Below, piece after piece: positions 51,315 to 62,757 of a stretch of 64,000 nt of DNA. The stretch is taken from NCBI GenBank assembly GCA_023212725.1, contig JALBYF010000041.1, positions 1 to 64,000 on the forward strand, in the 5' to 3' direction. The stretch is from Tranzscheliella williamsii. Taxonomy: Eukaryota > Basidiomycota > Ustilaginomycetes > Ustilaginales > Ustilaginaceae. The notes under the pieces are model-generated. The model saw only the letters and a list, made by a program, of their open reading frames with translations, was not told the DNA's origin and ran no database searches. The position numbers were made by a program, and so were the translations under genes. Position 1 is the first letter of the stretch. Each line of letters begins with the position of its first letter.

Positions 51315-53630
51315 ATGGCGCCCAGAACCATCTACCAGAAGATCTTTGACTCGCATCTCGTCCATGAGGAGAGCGACGGCACCTGTCTCATCTATATCGA
51401 CCGACACCTCGTCCACGAGGTGACCTCGCCACAAGCGTTCGAGGGTCTGCGCAATGCTGGCCGCAAGGTGCGCAGGACGGACTGCACCCTCGCCACCGTA
51501 GACCACAACATCCCCACCGCCTCGCGCAAGGCGTACAAGGACACCAAGTCGTTTGTCGCGCAGGCCGATTCGAGGACCCAGTGCCTCACCCTGGAGGAGA
51601 ACGTCAAGGCGTTTGGCCTCACCTTCTTCGGCCTCTCGGACAACCGACAGGGCATCGTCCACATTATCGGCCCCGAGCAGGGCTTTACCCTTCCTGGCGC
51701 CACCATTGTCTGCGGTGACTCGCACACCTCCACACACGGTGCCTTTGGTGCGCTTGCCTTTGGTATCGGCACCTCGGAAGTCGAGCACGTCCTCGCTACA
51801 CAGACACTCCTGCAGAAGCGCGCCAAGAACATGCTGATCCAAGTCGACGGCGGCCTCCCCGAAGGCGTCACTTCCAAAGATATCATCCTCCACATCATCG
51901 GCATCATTGGCACTGCTGGCGGTACCGGCCATGTCATCGAATTCGCCGGATCCACCATTCGCAGCCTCTCCATGGAGGCACGCATGTCCATCTGCAACAT
52001 GTCCATCGAGGCCGGCGCTCGAGCTGGTCTGATTGCCCCGGACGAGATCACCTACGAATACATCAAAGGCCGACCTCTGGCTCCCAAGGAGGGTCCGGCC
52101 TGGGAGGATGCCGTTTCCTACTGGAAGACGCTCCCCTCGGACGAAGATGCCGTGTACGACACGGTCATCAAGATCAACGCCAAGGACATTCCTCCCACCG
52201 TCACCTGGGGCACCTCTCCACAAGATGTCGTTTCCATCACCGGCAACGTACCCGATCCCAAGGATGCGAAGGACGAGGCCGAGGCAAAGGCGTGGACCCG
52301 CGCGCTCGAGTACATGGGCCTCGAGGCCGGTATGCCCATGGAGAAGATCAAGATCGATAAGGTCTTCATCGGTTCCTGCACCAACTCCCGTATCGAGGAC
52401 CTGCGTGCTGCCGCCCGTGTCCTGCACGGCCGCAAGATTGCCGAGGGGCTCTACTGCATGCTAGTCCCCGGATCCGGTCTGGTCAAGAAGCAGGCTGAGG
52501 CTGAGGGCCTGGACAAGATCTTCACCGCCGCCGGATTTGACTGGCGAGAGGCGGGCTGCTCCATGTGTCTCGGCATGAACCCAGACCAGCTGGCTCCGGG
52601 TGAGCGATGCGCATCCACCTCGAACCGAAACTTCGAGGGCCGTCAGGGTGCTGGCGGGCGAACCCACCTGATGTCGCCGGCCATGGCGGCCGCCTGTGCC
52701 GTGACGGGCTACCTTACCGATGTTCGCAAGGTGGTGGGTGACGGCAGCCGCAAGGTGGGCCAGGATGCATCGCAGCCAGCGTTTGAGATCCAGGTGAGCG
52801 ACGCCAAGTCGTATCTGATTGATCCTACGCCGGCACCGGCGCCGATCGCGGCGGCAGCGACGACGGACGAGGACAAGATCCGGGACATTCCGCCGTCGGA
52901 GATTACCACTGCGGGCGCGGGGATGGACAAGTTTACCGTGCTTACGGGGATCGCGGCGCCGCTGGAGCGGTCCAATGTGGACACGGACCTGATTATCCCC
53001 AAGCAGTTTCTCAAGACGATCAAGCGGACCGGGCTGGGCTCGGCGCTGTTCTGGCCGCTGCGGTACGATGCCAAGACAGGCGAGCCGGATCCGGCGTTTG
53101 TTCTGAACCAGGCGCCGTACGATGCGGCCAAGATCCTGGTGGTTACCGGGCCCAACTTTGGCTGCGGCTCGTCGCGCGAGCATGCCGCCTGGGCGCTGCT
53201 GGACTTTGGCATCAAGGCGGTGATTGCCGAGTCGTTTGGCGACATTTTCCGCAACAACCTGACCAAGAATGGCCAGCTGCCCGTCGCGCTTCCGCGTGCC
53301 CAGATCGAGCGGCTCACTCTCGACGCCAAGGCCGGGCGCCCGCTGACGGTCGACCTCGAGCGCCAACTCGTCCTCACCGCCGACGGTGCAGAGCAGTTCC
53401 CCTTCGACACACCCCAGTTCGCACGCCACTGCCTGCTCAACGGCCTCGACGACATCGCCCTCACCCTCCACAAGCACGACCACATCGCCCGCTTCGAACA
53501 GCTCCGCTCCATCCACACACCGTGGCTCGACGGCTTTGGCTACGCACCCGACGCCCGCCCCACCAAGCTCCAGCCCGTCGTCGACGCAGCCCGCGGCCTC
53601 GCTGCCAAGGTTGGCGCCACCGAGTGGTAG
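51315..53630 (+). CDS. LEU1: 3-isopropylmalate dehydratase (isopropylmalate isomerase)
   Basis: Intronless, 771 aa, starting at the first ATG ([16 protein letters not shown]). It catalyses the second step of leucine biosynthesis, isomerising 2- to 3-isopropylmalate. It is the fungal one-chain form. The LeuC-like N-terminal ~470 residues carry the 4Fe-4S ligands in FIGSCTNSR near 354 and [12 protein letters not shown] near 414, with [14 protein letters not shown] upstream. The LeuD-like swivel domain after about residue 535 contains [15 protein letters not shown] and [15 protein letters not shown]. The two are joined by an Ala/Pro-rich linker. It is probably cytosolic. The gene is convergent with the ABC transporter, 166 bp apart. 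Confidence 0.97.
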   Translation: MAPRTIYQKIFDSHLVHEESDGTCLIYIDRHLVHEVTSPQAFEGLRNAGRKVRRTDCTLATVDHNIPTASRKAYKDTKSFVAQADSRTQCLTLEENVKAFGLTFFGLSDNRQGIVHIIGPEQGFTLPGATIVCGDSHTSTHGAFGALAFGIGTSEVEHVLATQTLLQKRAKNMLIQVDGGLPEGVTSKDIILHIIGIIGTAGGTGHVIEFAGSTIRSLSMEARMSICNMSIEAGARAGLIAPDEITYEYIKGRPLAPKEGPAWEDAVSYWKTLPSDEDAVYDTVIKINAKDIPPTVTWGTSPQDVVSITGNVPDPKDAKDEAEAKAWTRALEYMGLEAGMPMEKIKIDKVFIGSCTNSRIEDLRAAARVLHGRKIAEGLYCMLVPGSGLVKKQAEAEGLDKIFTAAGFDWREAGCSMCLGMNPDQLAPGERCASTSNRNFEGRQGAGGRTHLMSPAMAAACAVTGYLTDVRKVVGDGSRKVGQDASQPAFEIQVSDAKSYLIDPTPAPAPIAAAATTDEDKIRDIPPSEITTAGAGMDKFTVLTGIAAPLERSNVDTDLIIPKQFLKTIKRTGLGSALFWPLRYDAKTGEPDPAFVLNQAPYDAAKILVVTGPNFGCGSSREHAAWALLDFGIKAVIAESFGDIFRNNLTKNGQLPVALPRAQIERLTLDAKAGRPLTVDLERQLVLTADGAEQFPFDTPQFARHCLLNGLDDIALTLHKHDHIARFEQLRSIHTPWLDGFGYAPDARPTKLQPVVDAARGLAAKVGATEW

Positions 53631-53767
53631 GCTCCCCCCGCATCCTGTCTGCTCCTCTTTCCCGCAATTCAGCCGTTGATCGCCTGTACGCTGCTCGCGA
53701 GACCCTGTGAAACGGTGCTGATTACGTGGTGTGATGCTAGTGCTAGTGGTACAGATACGACGGAAAG

Positions 53768-53814
53768 GAGGGCTAAACGTCCTTGGGGAGCGAGGGCTAA
53801 GCGTCCTTGTGGAG
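53768..53814 (-). repeat. 23-bp tandem duplication over a stop codon
   Basis: Positions 53768-53790 and 53792-53814 are the same 23-bp sequence with two differences, offset by 24 bp. The second copy contains the last four codons and stop of the ABC transporter; the first copy, in the same frame just downstream, repeats a near-identical LPKDV-stop. Confidence 0.85.
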
Positions 53815-56800
53815 CTCCTGCATGCGGACGAGGTCGGCATAGATGCCGTTGAGGGCCATGAGGTGGTGGTGGTCGCCGGTCTCGGCGACACGGCCGTCGC
53901 GGAGGCAGTAGATGCGGTCTGCGCGGCTGATGGTGGCGAGGCGGTGGGCGATGGCGATGGTAGTGCGGCCCTTGGCGGCCTTGTCCAGGGCGTCCTGGAC
54001 GATTTTCTCCGAGTCCGAGTCGAGCGCGCTGGTCGCCTCGTCGAGGAGGAGGATGCGCGGATTACGCACCAGCGCGCGTGCCAGTGCAATCCGCTGCTTC
54101 TGCCCGCCGGACAGCTGCGTCCCCTTGCCGCCCACCTCGGTCGCCCACTTGTCCGGCAGCCCCTCGATGAAGCCGAGGATGTTGGCGTCGGCCGCCGCCT
54201 TGCGCAGCGCGTCCATGCTCACCTCGTCCGTCGCCTCCGCCGCGCCCAGCCGGATGTTGAATTCAATCGTCCCGTCGTACAGCGTCGGCTCCTGCGACAC
54301 CAGCGCCATGTGCTTCCGCACCTCGCGCAGATCCAGATCCCGCACGTCGTGCCCATCGATCTTCACCGTCCCGCCCAGCGTGTCGTAGAACCGCTGCAGC
54401 AGCTGGATCGTCGTGCTCTTCCCGCACCCGGACGCGCCCACCAGCGCTACGTACGTCCCCGGCTTCACCTCCAGGCTCAGCCCACGCAGCACCCGCACCG
54501 ACGGCCGCGTGGGGTATCGGAAGTGCACGTTCTCCAGCTGGATGTGGCCCTCGACCGACGAAAGCACCTTACCCGCCTCGCCCGCCGGCCCGAACGAGTC
54601 GATCTCGGGGACCATGTCAAGCAGCTTGATGCTATCCCACGCCGCCGTCTTGGCGTTGGAGATGTCCGGCACAAACGAGAACGCGTTGGAGGCCTGGATA
54701 GACCCAAAAACGACCGCGGTCAGGATGGTGAAGTACTGACCCGAAGTGTACTCGCCACGGATCAGCAGCTGCGAGCCGTACCAGAAGCCGAGCCCAATGA
54801 CCCAGAACGAGAGCGCTTGCGAGACGGCGTATAGAAAGTTGCCGTAGAAGGCCGTGTTGCGCGAGATGCGCGAGGGCGCATCTAGCTCGCGCCGGTAGAT
54901 GTCAAGGCAGTCCTGCTCGCGCGTCAGCGAGGCGACCACCCGCATCGCGCCCGCCGCCTCGCACGCACGCGCTGCCGAACCTTCGTAGGCCTTTTTGATC
55001 TTGGCATCCTTGAGCACGACGAGATGCAGACGTACAAAGCCGGCCGACAGCGTCAGCGGAATGCACGCAATCACCACCAGCGACAGCTTCCAGCCATTGG
55101 CGAGAGCGATGATGGCGCCTGTGACGAGCGTCGAGATCGACTGGATGATGGTGCCGAGCGTAACGCCGACCAGACCATTGATCTTTTGCGAGTTGTCTGC
55201 CAGCGAGTTGCTCAGAGCTCCGGAAGAGTGGTTGTCCTCGTCGTGATAAGCGACGTCAGCGCGCAAGTAGGCGAAAAGGCTCATCCGGCGCAGACGTTCC
55301 ATCAGAATGGCGCTGGCCTTCATCAGCGTAAAGGTCTGCACACCGATAGCGATGGTGCAGAGGATCGCAATGACGAAGAAGTACAGCGCCCAGAAATTGG
55401 CGTTGTGAAGCATGATGCTGCGGAAGGGCTCCGGACAAGGTCCGCCGTCCCGCGAACTGCACAGCGAGAAGTTCTGCAAAGCGTGGCCGAAGAGGATCGA
55501 AAAACACGGATAGGCGGCGCCAGAACAGATAGAGGCGATAACACCGGGCAAGTAGAGAGAAAGGATATGGTCGTGGTTGATCTTGGCGAGCCGATAGAGA
55601 AGGTAAAAGATGCTAGGAATCGCTTCCTCCTTCTGTGCCTCGGCCCTGTCCCGCTCCTTCTGCTTGAGCACGGCGCTGGCGACGCTCTGACGGGTAATGC
55701 TCTTCTCCAGACCAGCAGGCATTTCGGCCTTGGCTTCCTCGCGGAGCGCCACCTTCTCGTCCGGCGTGGTGGCGAGGGCAGCGTCAGCAGCGGCATCCTC
55801 TGCCGGACCTTCGTCATCTGAGCTGTCTTCCGTTGGGGCGACTTTGGATCGGATCTTTTGTGCATCAACGAGTTGTGCATAGGCGCCGTTGAGCTCCAGA
55901 AGCTCATCGTGCTTGCCCGTCTCGAGAATGACACCCTTGCCCATCACGACGATCTTGTCGGCGTTCTTGATGGTGGAGAGACGGTGTGCAATGGTGATGG
56001 TGGTTCGGTTTCGGCTAGCCTGTTCGAGCGCGTCCTGGACGACGGCTTCAGACTGCGTATCCAAGGCGGAAGTGGCCTCGTCGAGGAGGAGAATACGAGG
56101 GTTCTTGACCACCGCTCTGGCGATAGCGATACGCTGCTTTTGACCGCCAGAAAGCAGGAAGCCCCGCTCACCAACCATGGTCTCGTAGCCGTTAGGTAAC
56201 TGCGTGATGAAGCCGTGTGCGTTGGCCATCTGTGCCGCTCCGATGATGAGTTTCTCGCGTTCCTCCTCCGAGGCATGTTCAAAGGGGGTGTTGATGAGAC
56301 CATGGGCGATGTTGGTGCGGATGTCGGTGGCGAAAAGCGTGGGCTCCTGGGAGACGAGGCCGATCTGGGTACGAAGCCACTTGATATTCAGCTCGCGTAA
56401 ATCCACGCCGTCTAGGTAAGCGGCGCCAGCATCGGGGTCGTAGAAACGCTCGACGAGGGACACAATGGTTGACTTTCCAGAACCTGAAGCGCCCACAAGC
56501 GCAGTCACTTTGCCTGCTGGGACCTCGAGCTGGAAATTGTCGAGAACAGGTACGTCGGGCCGAGCGGGATAACTGAAGTCGATTTCGCGGAACGAGAGCT
56601 GGCCGTCGCAAGTAGACGGTCGGAGACCTTTGGGGTCGGACGAATCAATGGGTGGGATGCGGTCGATGGTCTCAAAGACCTTGGCACCCGCAGCGAAGGC
56701 ATACGAGAGAGCTTGCATGTTGGGCGCCATCATAGCCATGGAGAAAGCACCTATGAGGATGGAAAAGATGACGTTCATCACCGTTCCAGATTGGAGGCGT

Positions 56801-58227
56801 CCGCTGGCCAAAAGTTTGGCGCCAAAGTAGAAGGCCAACGAGTAGCCGCTGTAGATGACGAAGAAGAAGATGCCCATGCCAAAACCTTGGACGATAGCCT
56901 TTTTGATGCCGTGTACGGTGGCCAAGCGGTTGGACTCGTCATAAAGATCCACAAGGCTTTCTTCCACGCCGAAAGCCTTGGCAGTACGGAGGGTGGCGAG
57001 CGACTCTTCTGCGATCGAAGCGGCCTTGGAGACGCGGTCGAGCTCAGCGGTCTGCAGTTTGGCGGAGACGGCGTTCATTACAACACCAGCAATGATGATG
57101 CAAGGAATCATGGAGCTCAGAGCGAGAGCCAGCTGCCAAGACTTTACGTAGGCGACGATGAAACCAGTCACAAAGGAGCTGATGAACATGACCGACATGG
57201 GAATCTTGTCGCTGATACCTTCCTGAATCAGCTGGATGTCCGACTGAATGCGGGTGGTGATCTCGCCCGCGCCGACCACGTCGAAGTAGGCAATGTCCTG
57301 GCGCAGAATAGCTTGTAGGTACTTTTCGCGAATGCGCCTTGTGACGACCTGACCGGTGTAGACCCAGGCGGCCATGTAGATATAGGTGGCGGCGAGCATG
57401 GCGATCCCGATATAGACAAGGAAGAGGACGCCGTGAACGATCTCCTTATCGAGATGGCTCCGCGCGCTGGGAACGTCGCCACCGTATAGGAGAGCATTGG
57501 TATACTGAAGGAAAGCGGTGGTAAGACTGCCAAACACGATGGTCATGAGAGGCTGGACAGCACCTGCGACGGCAGCAGCGATCAAGCCGATCAGGTTAAA
57601 GAGGTGATCCCAGGGCGTTGCATAACGGTAGAGGTCCTTGAATCCCACCCGGTCCGGCGGAGCGGAGTCAGCGTTGCGTTTTTTCTTCTTGTCAGCGCTG
57701 CGGGGTGATGAGGATGAGGAGGACGAGGATGGTCGATCCTTCTTGCTGCCTTTCGGCTTGCCAGTAATGCTACTGTCATTGTCGTCGGTGGAGGAGCTGC
57801 GATCCTCATCGTCTTGGTCACCATCAGGACTGCGCGCCGATTTACGGAGAAGCGACGAATGTTGAGTGATGGGAATACGGATCTCATTTCGGCGAGCGTC
57901 ACGCTGTGCGGTTGACACTGAGGTGGCTGAGGGGCGGGTGGCGCCTTGATGCGTATCAGGCTGTCGGTGCTGCTCGTCCGGAATATCCTGTGACGGTCGA
58001 GTAAGGGTCTCCTGTGGAAGCTCGTCTGCGGCATGGACGGGCTGCGGATCGCTCAGGATAGCTTGTTGAGCGTCCTTTGCACCAGCGTCGAGCTGGGGCG
58101 TCATGGTGCAGTGGCGATCAGGGTGAGAGACGAGAGCGGGGGTAGTGGCGAGGTTGACCGGCCCAGGCACCGGCTCTGTCACCGTGGCGGTAGCAGCTAA
58201 CGTCTTGTCCTGCTCAGGGAGAGCCAT
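53797..58227 (-). CDS. ABCB-type full ABC transporter (P-glycoprotein/Ste6-like)
   Basis: Intronless, 1476 aa with TMD-NBD-TMD-NBD order. The N-terminal ~195 residues are a hydrophilic Ser/Asp-rich extension. NBD1 has Walker A GASGSGKST near 580, signature LSGGQKQRIAIARA, and Walker B RILLLDEATSALD. NBD2 has Walker A GASGCGKST near 1266, LSGGQKQRIALARA, and the same Walker B. Each is followed by a switch His (TIAHRLST; AIAHRLAT). Both sites look catalytically intact. An acidic linker (DSSDDEGPAEDAAAD) separates the halves. The family exports lipids, peptides, pheromones or xenobiotics; the substrate is not deducible. It probably sits in the plasma membrane or an endomembrane. Confidence 0.95.
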   Translation of the reverse strand: MALPEQDKTLAATATVTEPVPGPVNLATTPALVSHPDRHCTMTPQLDAGAKDAQQAILSDPQPVHAADELPQETLTRPSQDIPDEQHRQPDTHQGATRPSATSVSTAQRDARRNEIRIPITQHSSLLRKSARSPDGDQDDEDRSSSTDDNDSSITGKPKGSKKDRPSSSSSSSSPRSADKKKKRNADSAPPDRVGFKDLYRYATPWDHLFNLIGLIAAAVAGAVQPLMTIVFGSLTTAFLQYTNALLYGGDVPSARSHLDKEIVHGVLFLVYIGIAMLAATYIYMAAWVYTGQVVTRRIREKYLQAILRQDIAYFDVVGAGEITTRIQSDIQLIQEGISDKIPMSVMFISSFVTGFIVAYVKSWQLALALSSMIPCIIIAGVVMNAVSAKLQTAELDRVSKAASIAEESLATLRTAKAFGVEESLVDLYDESNRLATVHGIKKAIVQGFGMGIFFFVIYSGYSLAFYFGAKLLASGRLQSGTVMNVIFSILIGAFSMAMMAPNMQALSYAFAAGAKVFETIDRIPPIDSSDPKGLRPSTCDGQLSFREIDFSYPARPDVPVLDNFQLEVPAGKVTALVGASGSGKSTIVSLVERFYDPDAGAAYLDGVDLRELNIKWLRTQIGLVSQEPTLFATDIRTNIAHGLINTPFEHASEEEREKLIIGAAQMANAHGFITQLPNGYETMVGERGFLLSGGQKQRIAIARAVVKNPRILLLDEATSALDTQSEAVVQDALEQASRNRTTITIAHRLSTIKNADKIVVMGKGVILETGKHDELLELNGAYAQLVDAQKIRSKVAPTEDSSDDEGPAEDAAADAALATTPDEKVALREEAKAEMPAGLEKSITRQSVASAVLKQKERDRAEAQKEEAIPSIFYLLYRLAKINHDHILSLYLPGVIASICSGAAYPCFSILFGHALQNFSLCSSRDGGPCPEPFRSIMLHNANFWALYFFVIAILCTIAIGVQTFTLMKASAILMERLRRMSLFAYLRADVAYHDEDNHSSGALSNSLADNSQKINGLVGVTLGTIIQSISTLVTGAIIALANGWKLSLVVIACIPLTLSAGFVRLHLVVLKDAKIKKAYEGSAARACEAAGAMRVVASLTREQDCLDIYRRELDAPSRISRNTAFYGNFLYAVSQALSFWVIGLGFWYGSQLLIRGEYTSGQYFTILTAVVFGSIQASNAFSFVPDISNAKTAAWDSIKLLDMVPEIDSFGPAGEAGKVLSSVEGHIQLENVHFRYPTRPSVRVLRGLSLEVKPGTYVALVGASGCGKSTTIQLLQRFYDTLGGTVKIDGHDVRDLDLREVRKHMALVSQEPTLYDGTIEFNIRLGAAEATDEVSMDALRKAAADANILGFIEGLPDKWATEVGGKGTQLSGGQKQRIALARALVRNPRILLLDEATSALDSDSEKIVQDALDKAAKGRTTIAIAHRLATISRADRIYCLRDGRVAETGDHHHLMALNGIYADLVRMQELHKDA

Positions 58228-59118
58228 CTTGGTCCGGTGCCCTGGTCGGGCTGGTTACCGATAGACGGGGAGGCGAAACGGTATAAAGTGCTGCCTGCCA
58301 GCAAAAGTCATGCGGCGCTGTGGATGCGTGGCAAAAGTAGAGACAAGGACGACAAGAAGATACAGAGCGGGGATGTGGGAGTGACGAACGAAGCGATCAA
58401 GACGTAGACGAAAGAGGTGGACCAAAGCGGAGCGGCGACAGGGAAGGGCGGCGCAGAAGTGAGGTCAGGGGCTTGGCGGTGTCGATGACAGCCGTGCCTG
58501 GGCAATGTGTGAGTTGGTCTGCACGCATGTATGGACGGCTTCTTCTTTTGTCTGCACCGTCTGCACAGCCTGCACCTTGCACTGCTTCGGTGGAAACGGC
58601 GGCGACGAATTCACTTCTGAACTGCGCTGAGCTGAGCTGAGCTGAACTGTGACCGCACTGTGACCGCACTGGGACTGTAACTACTCTTACTGCAGGTTAA
58701 AGTGTGGTCTCAGGGTCTGCCAAGTGAAGGTGAGAAATTATTCAGAAAGGCTTATCAATGGGAAACTACGCATTGCGGCGCTTCCACTTCCGATGCAACT
58801 CGCTCGCTCGTATTCCGCGGATCAAACAACGCACCGCTAGCGTAAGACTCTTAATCGCTTCCCGGCCGAGTCATGCTGTGCTGTCTGATGAGTCACAGTC
58901 CTTGTTTTAGAAACTGGTTACCACCACCACCAGAACTGCGAGAGACGAGAGCGGATTTCCGGAACAGAGAACAAGAGAAAAATGTGATGTACAGCACAGA
59001 TAACAAGCAAGCGAACGAGAGCAGAAATTATGGACCAACGCAAAACAACGGGGAGAAACAAAGAGGAGGACCAGCGAGAAAGCCGCGTTGGAACCGGCAA
59101 GGGGAAAGACATACAGGA
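58228..59118. other. Intergenic region, ABC transporter promoter
   Basis: About 890 bp between the ABC transporter start and the FZO1 stop, both on the minus strand. A short AGCTG tandem (GCTGAGCTGAGCTGA) lies near 58626. No gene is supported. Confidence 0.4.
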
Positions 59119-61932
59119 TCAGGTTTCCAGGCCCTTGACATCTTCCACTGCCGTCTTGATGGACGTCGCACGATCCGTAGTCTGGTCGAACCACTCCATC
59201 GCCATGTTGGCCGACTGCTGCTTGGCCTCCTGCTTCTCCACCTCCGCCCTTCGCTGGGCGATCGCGACTCGGAACCGCTCCTGCAGATCCCACGACGCAA
59301 GTCGCAGAACCTTGCGTGTCTCCCGTCCCACACGTGCCGAGTGGACACTTGTGAATGAGAGCTCCTCGTCTCCTTCTCCCACTTTCTTGTTCGTCATTGT
59401 CAGTGCCGTTGAGGAAGCGGTTCTCGATGAGCGCAAGAGGCTACCAGAGCCAAGACCGGTCTTGATACTGCGTCCGACGTTTCGTGGAATGCTGTTGGGC
59501 AAGTCGTAGATAAAGTAGACGACAAGGCCCGTCGAGACCACAGCCAAGACGGGACCCGCCCACTTTCGAGCTGTTGGGTTACCGACCAGATCCGAGAGTC
59601 GCAAGCATGCGTCGATCGCCGTCTTTGCTCCGAACGTCTTGCCACCGACCAGCGTCAAAGCCCCAAGGCCCAGTGACAGCGATGAGACCAAGCTCACCTC
59701 CTCGTCCTGCTCGCCCTTCTTCGATTTGCCCTCGAGGGGACCAGAGCCCGTGACAATGGTGAAATGATGGTAAGCGTCGAAAAAGTCCGACCCTTGCACT
59801 TCCACCACCTCGGCGCTCAGTCCCAGTCCAACCAGACCAGGAAGCGCACGTCGTTTGGCGAACATGGCGTCCGGGTGGAAGATTCTTTGCCGTTTCTCCG
59901 CTTCATTGGCTGGCAGATGCGCCAAACCCAATTTCTGCACCCGGTCCACGGCCTGTGATGCCGTGCCTCGAGCTGTCTCTTCCACCGACCGCAGCGAAAG
60001 TTCTAGTGAGGAAACCAACGCATGTCGCACCTCTTGTGCATACTCCCAAACGTTAAAAAGCCCGGGGTAGGCAGGCAGAGAGACGGCATCAACAGCAGGC
60101 TGGCCATTGCCAATCAGCTGAATCGCAGAGGCGAGCTTTCTCTGCGCTTCCTGCATCACCGCCGTCACCGCCTCGTCCTCTTCGCCTTCCACCTGCGTCT
60201 CAAGCTTGAGCTGCGAGGCTTGACATTTCGCCAGCTCAGGCCGTGCCACTTCGAGTGCCTGTGTCGCTTCCGACAGTTCGATCTGTGCTACCTCGGTATT
60301 GATTTTAGCCAAAAAGGAGATGTCTGACAGCAGCCGCAGCAAATACGTCTTGCAAGGCAGCAGCTTCGACCTGGCGCGTTTCAACAAGACAAAATCGCGC
60401 AACGCTGCTTCCAGTCGTGAGAAGGCCTGCAGGCTTTCCGCGCTCCGGCTGACCTGTCCACCTTGCACCTTCTGTTCCAAATCCTCTGTGGGTGAGTCGG
60501 GAGCGACCGTCTCGCGACCGAAAACGGACTGAGAGTCGACGAAATGAACCAGGTTGGCAGCATCTTCGTAGGTACGCGGGCTGAGTTGTCGAATTTGATC
60601 CAGCACAAGTTTGCGGCACTTGTCCTTGTTCTTGATCGAGTCAAACTTGTTGACAACGACGAAAACGAAAGCCTTGTCGTGAGAGGCATTCCACAAAAAC
60701 TCTTTGGCCGAGAGGGTAAAGTGATTCTCGGCACTGACAACAAAGACGACGACGTCAATCTCCTCCTGTCGTGCAAACAGAGCAGTCGTCTTCAAGCTGT
60801 CGCGATTCAGACCAGGAGCATCAATCAGAGCAATATCAACAATGCCGTTCTTGAGAAGCGAGTCCTGGGTCGCCCGAGTGTCGTGAGCGTAACACTTGAG
60901 GATGGGCGCATCCTCGGGTGACATGTCCTCTGCTTCAGCGACAATCTGTTCAATGTCAGCGAGGGTGTGTCGGATGAAGGTGTCTTCATCCTTTGCATCG
61001 TATTTGCGTCCGGATTTGAGTACGTGAACTTCCTCGACGTTGGCGTTGGACTCAGAAGCATCGAGCACCTCGCAAAAGACGGTGGTGCAAGGCTGCTGGT
61101 CTATGGGCATGAGGGGCCTTCGGAGCAAGGCGTTGACAAAGGTCGATTTACCGGCATTGAGGTCCCCCGTTACGAGAACCTTGGACTGTGTGTCCGACAG
61201 CCGCTGCTTCAAGTTCTCCAGATGGCGTTCGGATTTCTCCATCCGTCCGTCTAGAAGCTGGGCCACGGAAGAGCGCTCAAGGGAGCGTACAAGCGCGTGT
61301 GGGTTGGCAGCAACGGAGCCAACACGCAGATCAAGTTTGAGAACAGACATGTCATTGATGTCGTCCTGTTCAACATTGTTGGAAGAAAACGAACCGCGCT
61401 GACTGTTGTGACGAGCAGGACTGTTGGGCAAACTGGCGTGAGCTTGCGCCTGAGTGGTGTTGAAACGCATTAGCGAAGGATGACCAGGTCTCTTGCGCGT
61501 TGCAGACTCGCTGGTGGCGGCGTCAGGCTCCTCAAAGGTTTGATTAGAGTTGACACGACGATGGGTGTCCTTTCGAGCAGCAACAGCATCGTCGGAGGTA
61601 GCGTAGTGGATGAGCCGCTTGTTCTTGTTGAAACCCCTGAGGTCCCCTAGAAGAGTTCCTGCCTGTTCAAGAGTGGTGAGAAGCTTTTCGCGGGATTCTT
61701 CAAAGACACTCTGGTGCTGTGCGAATGTCTGTTGCGCTTCCTGATTGGCGCGCGTGACATCAATCTCGCGCTTCTTTTCCTCGAATAGATCGCCAGCGTT
61801 CAGACTGGAGATCCTGTGCGTAGGCGTGGGTGGCGAGGCAACTAGGCTGCGAGTGTCCGTGTCGTCCCAGGTCTGCGATCGAACGGCCTTGCGGGCCGGC
61901 GTGGCATACTGTTGGGAGCTGGAGTCGGTCAT
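59119..61932 (-). CDS. FZO1: Mitofusin, outer-membrane fusion GTPase
   Basis: Intronless, 937 aa from the first ATG (MTDSSSQQYATPARK); the frame is open for 54 codons upstream but has no ATG. Dynamin-family GTPase motifs are present: P-loop VTGDLNAGKST near residue 255, the switch Thr in QPCTTVF, IDAPGLNRDS (G3) and VVNKFDSIKNKDK (G4). Heptad-repeat helical regions surround them. Near residues 780-820 two hydrophobic segments (SLGLGALTLVGGKTF and GPVLAVVSTGLVVYFIYDL) form the U-shaped outer-membrane anchor, followed by a C-terminal coiled coil with Arg/Glu-rich heptads. It drives mitochondrial outer-membrane fusion. Yeast Fzo1 is 855 aa; the extra length is in the N-terminal region. Confidence 0.93.
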   Translation of the reverse strand: MTDSSSQQYATPARKAVRSQTWDDTDTRSLVASPPTPTHRISSLNAGDLFEEKKREIDVTRANQEAQQTFAQHQSVFEESREKLLTTLEQAGTLLGDLRGFNKNKRLIHYATSDDAVAARKDTHRRVNSNQTFEEPDAATSESATRKRPGHPSLMRFNTTQAQAHASLPNSPARHNSQRGSFSSNNVEQDDINDMSVLKLDLRVGSVAANPHALVRSLERSSVAQLLDGRMEKSERHLENLKQRLSDTQSKVLVTGDLNAGKSTFVNALLRRPLMPIDQQPCTTVFCEVLDASESNANVEEVHVLKSGRKYDAKDEDTFIRHTLADIEQIVAEAEDMSPEDAPILKCYAHDTRATQDSLLKNGIVDIALIDAPGLNRDSLKTTALFARQEEIDVVVFVVSAENHFTLSAKEFLWNASHDKAFVFVVVNKFDSIKNKDKCRKLVLDQIRQLSPRTYEDAANLVHFVDSQSVFGRETVAPDSPTEDLEQKVQGGQVSRSAESLQAFSRLEAALRDFVLLKRARSKLLPCKTYLLRLLSDISFLAKINTEVAQIELSEATQALEVARPELAKCQASQLKLETQVEGEEDEAVTAVMQEAQRKLASAIQLIGNGQPAVDAVSLPAYPGLFNVWEYAQEVRHALVSSLELSLRSVEETARGTASQAVDRVQKLGLAHLPANEAEKRQRIFHPDAMFAKRRALPGLVGLGLSAEVVEVQGSDFFDAYHHFTIVTGSGPLEGKSKKGEQDEEVSLVSSLSLGLGALTLVGGKTFGAKTAIDACLRLSDLVGNPTARKWAGPVLAVVSTGLVVYFIYDLPNSIPRNVGRSIKTGLGSGSLLRSSRTASSTALTMTNKKVGEGDEELSFTSVHSARVGRETRKVLRLASWDLQERFRVAIAQRRAEVEKQEAKQQSANMAMEWFDQTTDRATSIKTAVEDVKGLET

Positions 61933-62757
61933 GTCGGCGGTGGGAACAGAGAAAAGGTCGAGGACAAGGTCACTAGGGGCTACCAGGCTCCCAGCAGGGG
62001 ATGCAAGCTGGGCTGAGTTCGTGCGACAGAGGTGTACTAAAACAACCGCAATGAGCTGCGTTGGAGAAAGTGACGTGTGTAGAATAGCATCCAAGGATCT
62101 ACTGGTGGATAGACATGGATGAGGAACGATGGATGAAGGTAGTCAACATTCGTGGTGATGCTGCGCGAGGGGCTGACATTTCACGATGGCGTTGATTTCG
62201 TTCTGCCCGACCTGACTTGCTGGGCCGCTTTGGGGGGCGTATGACGACAGGTAAACTTTTACTCAGCAAAGTCAACGGTACCGTCTAACTCTAGCTTTCT
62301 TGGAATACAAACTTGAAAGCTGACCGTCGTGGTTGGTGTTTACGTGGTGGTCCAAGTTTTTATTTGGCCACTCTCTCACAATTGAAACCTGGCTAACGCA
62401 AAATATCACAACGGACAGAAACGGGTCAATACAAGTCATTTGACCTTAGGATCCGAGATGAAAACATCTACTTGAAGCTTGGCAATTGGAACCAGCTGAC
62501 CTTGCCTCTTATATATAGCATGCGATTGTACCGTGCGAGAATTGAATCGTCCCGTCCGTTTCCATTCGCGCTACAGCCATGGCCCTAACAGGTACTATCC
62601 TCAAGACGATGAACACTACTGAACGAAGAGGAACAAGCATCTATGGTTCGTTTCAACCTTTCCCGTATGTAAGGGAAGCGGACACAGCAGCTAGGTGTTT
62701 CGTCAGTTGCAGTAGATCAACAGAAGTGAGGAAGAGGGCTCAGATGGGCGGCTGCAA
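61933..62757. other. Intergenic region, FZO1 promoter
   Basis: About 825 bp between the FZO1 start and the stop of the ABM-like gene. The TATA box at 62510 points to the plus strand and precedes a small plus-strand frame beginning ATG at 62579 (60 codons), which runs a few bases past the end of the ABM gene on the other strand. That frame is not called as a gene. Confidence 0.4.
62510..62518 (+). promoter_or_regulatory. Plus-strand TATA-like element
   Basis: TATATATAG about 70 bp upstream of an ATG in good context (GCCATGG, 62579). The element looks strong, but the transcript it would serve is uncertain. Confidence 0.35.
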
